DNA from: Citrobacter koseri
GTDB lineage: Bacteria > Pseudomonadota > Gammaproteobacteria > Enterobacterales > Enterobacteriaceae
DNA length: 64,000 nucleotides
Direction of reading: 5' to 3'
NCBI GenBank assembly: GCA_900446925.1
Contig: UAVY01000006.1
Location: 1-64,000 of the forward strand
The notes under the pieces are model-generated. The model had not been told where the DNA came from. It saw nothing but the letters and a program-made list of their open reading frames with translations, and did not search any database. Shown here piece after piece: positions 60,794-64,000 of this stretch. The translations under genes and the position numbers were made by a program. Numbering within the stretch: position 1 is the stretch's first letter; each line of letters begins with the position of its first letter.

Positions 60794-60993
60794 GCAGAAC
60801 AGAAACCGGTGCAGGCGCAAATACCGTATTTATAAATAAAATGTGTGGCTGGGACTGTCAACGCCGGGATTATGCGGATTTTTTATGCTGTCTTAGCCCT
60901 CAGTAACAGTGCTTATAACGACTATACTTTTTGCTGCTTTTTATCCGCGTTTGATTCGCGTTCGGGCTAACGGCACTAAAAACAATCACACTT

Positions 60994-61054
60994 TTTTGTG
61001 ACTGGCGTTACAATCGATCTCAGTCACAATTCTCAAATCAGAAGAGTATTGCTA
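60994..61054 (+). other. pgi upstream region
   Basis: The 305 bases between lysC and pgi starts hold divergent promoters. On the minus strand ttgaca (about 60855-60860) is a good lysC -35, but its -10 is ambiguous (tattta at 17 bases). pgi is SoxRS-controlled in E. coli; I could not place a SoxS box or -10 with confidence. Confidence 0.35.
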
Positions 61055-62704
61055 ATGAAAAACATCAATCCTACGCAGACTTCTGCCTGGCAGGAACTAC
61101 AAAAACACTACGACGACATGAAGGACGTTACTATTGCGGATCTTTTCGCGAAAGATAGCGACCGTTTTACCCGATTTTCCGCGACGTTTGACGATTTGAT
61201 GCTGGTGGATTTCTCTAAAAACCGCATCACCGAAGAGACGCTGGCGAAATTGCAGGATCTGGCGAAAGAGACCGATCTGGCCGGTGCGATTAAGTCCATG
61301 TTCTCTGGCGAAAAAATCAACCGTACTGAAGACCGTGCCGTGCTGCACGTTGCGCTGCGTAACCGTAGCAATACTCCGATTATCGTTGACGGCAAAGATG
61401 TGATGCCGGAAGTGAATGCGGTGCTGGAGAAGATGAAAGCCTTCTCTGAAGCGATTATTTCAGGTCAATGGAAAGGTTACACCGGTAACGCGATCACTGA
61501 CGTGGTCAACATCGGTATCGGTGGTTCCGACCTGGGGCCGTTCATGGTGACTGAAGCGCTGCGCCCGTACAAAAACCATCTGAATATGCACTTTGTGTCT
61601 AACGTCGATGGCACCCACATCGCCGAAGTGCTGAAGAAAGTAAACCCGGAAACCACCCTGTTCCTGGTGGCGTCTAAAACCTTCACAACGCAGGAAACCA
61701 TGACCAACGCCCACAGCGCGCGCGACTGGTTCCTGAGCACCGCGAATGATGAAAAACACGTCGCGAAACACTTTGCGGCGCTTTCCACCAATGCGAAAGC
61801 GGTGGGTGAGTTTGGGATCGACACCGCCAACATGTTTGAGTTCTGGGACTGGGTCGGCGGTCGTTACTCTCTGTGGTCGGCGATTGGCCTGTCTATCATC
61901 CTGTCCGTCGGCTTTGACAACTTCGTTGAACTGCTGTCCGGCGCACATGCGATGGATAAACACTTCTCCACAACACCGGCTGAGAAAAACCTGCCGGTGC
62001 TGCTGGCGCTGATCGGTATCTGGTACAACAACTTCTTTGGCGCAGAAACCGAAGCGATTCTGCCGTACGACCAGTATATGCACCGTTTTGCGGCCTACTT
62101 CCAGCAGGGCAATATGGAGTCCAACGGCAAGTATGTTGACCGTAACGGCAATGCCGTAGACTACCAGACTGGCCCAATCATCTGGGGTGAACCGGGCACC
62201 AACGGCCAGCACGCGTTCTACCAGCTGATTCACCAGGGGACGAAGATGGTGCCTTGCGACTTTATCGCCCCGGCGATAACCCATAACCCGTTGTCCGATC
62301 ACCATCAGAAACTGCTGTCTAACTTCTTCGCTCAGACCGAAGCGCTGGCGTTCGGCAAATCCCGTGAGGTGGTTGAGCAGGAATATCGCGATCAGGGGAA
62401 AGATCCGTCTCAGCTTGAGCATGTGGTGCCGTTCAAAGTGTTCGAAGGCAACCGCCCGACGAACTCCATCCTGCTGCGTGAAATCACGCCGTTTAGCCTG
62501 GGGGCGTTGATTGCGCTGTATGAGCACAAAATCTTCACTCAGGGCGCGATCCTGAACATCTTCACCTTCGATCAGTGGGGCGTTGAGCTGGGCAAACAAC
62601 TGGCTAACCGTATCCTGCCGGAACTGGGTGATGATAAAGCGATTTCCAGCCATGACAGTTCAACTAACGGTCTGATTAACCGTTATAAAGCATGGCGTGC
62701 CTGA
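61055..62704 (+). CDS. pgi: Glucose-6-phosphate isomerase
   Basis: Interconverts glucose 6-phosphate and fructose 6-phosphate in glycolysis and gluconeogenesis. The 549-residue ORF from [20 protein letters not shown] is intact; an in-frame ATG 19 codons upstream lacks family support. PGI signatures are [12 protein letters not shown] near 150 and [13 protein letters not shown] [15 protein letters not shown] near 510. Catalytic Glu is in [12 protein letters not shown] with the neighbouring His. Confidence 0.98.
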   Translation: MKNINPTQTSAWQELQKHYDDMKDVTIADLFAKDSDRFTRFSATFDDLMLVDFSKNRITEETLAKLQDLAKETDLAGAIKSMFSGEKINRTEDRAVLHVALRNRSNTPIIVDGKDVMPEVNAVLEKMKAFSEAIISGQWKGYTGNAITDVVNIGIGGSDLGPFMVTEALRPYKNHLNMHFVSNVDGTHIAEVLKKVNPETTLFLVASKTFTTQETMTNAHSARDWFLSTANDEKHVAKHFAALSTNAKAVGEFGIDTANMFEFWDWVGGRYSLWSAIGLSIILSVGFDNFVELLSGAHAMDKHFSTTPAEKNLPVLLALIGIWYNNFFGAETEAILPYDQYMHRFAAYFQQGNMESNGKYVDRNGNAVDYQTGPIIWGEPGTNGQHAFYQLIHQGTKMVPCDFIAPAITHNPLSDHHQKLLSNFFAQTEALAFGKSREVVEQEYRDQGKDPSQLEHVVPFKVFEGNRPTNSILLREITPFSLGALIALYEHKIFTQGAILNIFTFDQWGVELGKQLANRILPELGDDKAISSHDSSTNGLINRYKAWRA

Positions 62705-62705
62705 T

Positions 62706-62795
62706 GGCGTAACGCCCGGTGGCGCTACGCTTACCGGGCCTACAAATGGTGCGTCCTGTAGGCCGGATAAGGCGTTCCGCCGCCATCCGGCAGAA
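62706..62795. repeat. REP pair after pgi
   Basis: cgcccggtggcgctacgctt...accgggcctac and gtaggccggataaggcg...gccatccggcag. Confidence 0.87.
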
Positions 62796-62810
62796 AAGTG
62801 ATATATCTGT

Positions 62811-62842
62811 AAAAAAAGCCGATATTATTATCGGCTTTTTTT
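62811..62842 (+). terminator. Rho-independent terminator after pgi
   Basis: aaaaaaagccgat-attatt-atcggcttttttt, a strong hairpin with runs on both sides, usable in either direction. Confidence 0.92.
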
Positions 62843-63163
62843 ATAAGATAATTCCGGTTGTCTGTGCTATTCCGCAAAAATTTATATTGAGCTTAATCCT
62901 AAAATAATGAATAACCCGTAAGTTACTCGGTGTTATTTTCAGAGTATACGGATAATAAATATTGCATTGTTTTATTTTAATATGATGTTTTTAAAAGATA
63001 TTTAATTAGCATATAAATGCCATTCCAGCCAAAAGTTTAATTATCCTAAAACCGTCTCGCTATTTAGACCTGTCGCAATCCACATGCTTTAGTTGTGTAT
63101 ACTCGATCCCGCCTGAATCGTTTTTCGGGTAAATCTCCATTCATTCAATGAAGGGATATTGTG
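62843..63163 (+). promoter_or_regulatory. AT-rich control region of yjbEFGH
   Basis: No gene seen. The stretch is strongly AT-rich to about 63050, as in H-NS-bound regions. tatact at 63098-63103 is a candidate -10 with no good -35 at 17 bases, consistent with activation. In E. coli the operon is Rcs-controlled; I could not fix an RcsB box. Confidence 0.45.
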
Positions 63164-63406
63164 ATGAAAAAAGCTCTGTATGGCATTTTTGCCATATCTG
63201 CGCTTGCGGCGACTTCTGTCTGGGCCGCCCCCGTTCAGGTGGGTGAAGCAGCAGGGTCGGCGGCAACGTCGGTATCAGCGGGAAGTTCCTCCGCAACCAG
63301 CGTCAGCACCGTAAGCTCGGCGGTGGGCGTCGCTCTGGCGGCGACCGGCGGTGGCGATGGTTCTAATACCGGAACCACTACCACCACAACCACCAGTACC
63401 CAGTAA
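63164..63406 (+). CDS. yjbE: Exopolysaccharide production protein YjbE
   Basis: Small secreted protein, 80 residues, first gene of yjbEFGH, which drives an exopolysaccharide in E. coli. A signal peptide is clear ([21 protein letters not shown], cleavage after WAA or WA). The mature part is Ala/Ser/Thr/Gly-rich, ending in a run of seven Thr before STQ. The ATG at 63164 is preferred to the overlapping GTG at 63161. Almost identical to E. coli YjbE. Confidence 0.93.
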   Translation: MKKALYGIFAISALAATSVWAAPVQVGEAAGSAATSVSAGSSSATSVSTVSSAVGVALAATGGGDGSNTGTTTTTTTSTQ

Positions 63407-63426
63407 CACCGGTACGTTTAATCATA

Positions 63427-63450
63427 ACCACACTTCGGTGTGGTTATTTT
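63427..63450 (+). terminator. Attenuator-like hairpin between yjbE and yjbF
   Basis: accacac-ttcg-gtgtggt followed by tatttt. It probably lets yjbE be made in excess over yjbFGH. Confidence 0.75.
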
Positions 63451-63513
63451 AGCTTGCCTGAGCCTGTGGGACTTCCTGGCCGGGGCCACCCGGCAATAAT
63501 GCGGAGAAGAGTC

Positions 63514-64000
63514 GTGAAGCGACCTGGAATTATCATCATTTGCCTGCTGTTACAGGCTTGCTCAGCCACCACTAAAGGTCTGGGTAATTCGCTGTGGGAC
63601 AGTCTGTTCGGTACGCCGGGCGTACAACTGACGGACGATGACATTCAAAACATGCCTTATGCCAGCCAGTACATGCAGCTCAATGGCGGGCCGCAGCTGT
63701 TTGTGGTGCTCGCTTTCGCAGAGAACGGGCAGCAGAAATGGGTGACGCAGGATCAGGCCACCATCGTGACCCAGCATGGTCGCCTGATTAAAACCCTGCT
63801 CGGCGGCGACAATCTGATCGGTGTGAACAATCTGGCGGCTGACCCATTGGCCAGACCGGCACAAATCGTAGATGGCGCAACGTGGACGCGCACGATGGGC
63901 TGGACGGAACATAAACAGGTGCGTTACGCCACCGCCCGCTCGGTCTTCAAATGGGATGGCGCTGACAGCATTAAAGTCGGTAGCGATGTAACCGCCGTTC
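63514..64000 (+). CDS. yjbF: YjbF family lipoprotein (cut by window end)
   Basis: Second gene of yjbEFGH, an outer-membrane-type lipoprotein linked to exopolysaccharide export. The first 162 codons are present from GTG at 63514 (SD ggag). The N-terminal hydrophobic segment ends in LLLQACSATT, a lipobox near residue 16. GNSLWDSLFGTPGVQLTDDD and GASWTRTMGW-like GATWTRTMGWTEHKQ match E. coli YjbF. The frame is open to the window edge. Confidence 0.9.
   Translation, partial: MKRPGIIIICLLLQACSATTKGLGNSLWDSLFGTPGVQLTDDDIQNMPYASQYMQLNGGPQLFVVLAFAENGQQKWVTQDQATIVTQHGRLIKTLLGGDNLIGVNNLAADPLARPAQIVDGATWTRTMGWTEHKQVRYATARSVFKWDGADSIKVGSDVTAV

Noticed and set aside
61460..62653. A 397-codon minus frame opposite pgi
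   Set aside because: Shadow of an intact, fully recognizable pgi.

Overview
The window is a chromosomal segment of an Enterobacteriaceae bacterium, collinear with the Escherichia coli/Salmonella region rrnB - murB - rpoBC - thi - purHD - rrnE - metA - aceBAK - metH - lysC - pgi - yjbE. Several traits argue against E. coli: a panS-like transporter sits between yjbD and lysC, arpA and zraPSR are absent, and a PTS IIB/IIA pair replaces htrC between rpoC and thiH. The 16S rRNA carries gtcgac at about 326-331 and again at 379-384. From memory this, with the tcgtagagg stretch, fits Citrobacter (koseri/amalonaticus type) better than Salmonella. The genus is an inference.

Layout. 1-4.7 kb: 3' two thirds of an rRNA operon (16S, tRNA-Ile, tRNA-Ala, 23S, 5S). 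4.8-7.8 kb: murB-birA, convergent with coaA. 8.2-10 kb: thrU-tyrU-glyT-thrT-tufB. 10.2-22.4 kb: secE-nusG, rplKA, rplJL-rpoBC. 22.6-23.2 kb: PTS IIB-IIA pair. 23.5-29.1 kb: thiCEFSGH on the minus strand behind a TPP riboswitch. 29.1-34.1 kb: rsd, then nudC, hemE, nfi, yjaG, hupA, yjaH. 34.2-37.1 kb: purHD on the minus strand with a PurR box. 37.4-42.8 kb: a complete rRNA operon with P1/P2 promoters and tRNA-Glu. 42.8-50.3 kb: yjaB, metA, aceBAK, iclR. 50.5-57 kb: metH, yjbB, pepE. 57-64 kb: rluF, yjbD, panS, lysC, pgi, yjbE and the start of yjbF.

Functionally this is mostly housekeeping: translation and transcription machinery under autogenous and stringent-type control, cofactor synthesis (thiamine, biotin regulation, CoA, heme), purine synthesis, the glyoxylate shunt with its regulators, methionine synthesis at both ends (metA, metH), and the entry to the lysine/threonine pathway.

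Sequence quality decides how to read the gene list. About two thirds of the protein genes, including essential ones (rpoB, rpoC, rplJ, rplL, murB), are broken by single-base indels, mostly +1 and mostly in or beside short homopolymers. When the indels are removed the proteins are full length, so I annotate each as one CDS spanning start to stop and treat the shifts as sequencing or assembly errors, not pseudogenes.

I found no CRISPR array, prophage, insertion sequence or obviously novel multi-gene system. The best leads are a lysC leader with no lysine aptamer but a retained ribosome-site hairpin, the PTS pair without a permease and its dense control region, a large hairpin inside the first rRNA spacer, and -10 elements lying between the arms of GC-rich inverted repeats at ribosomal-protein promoters.
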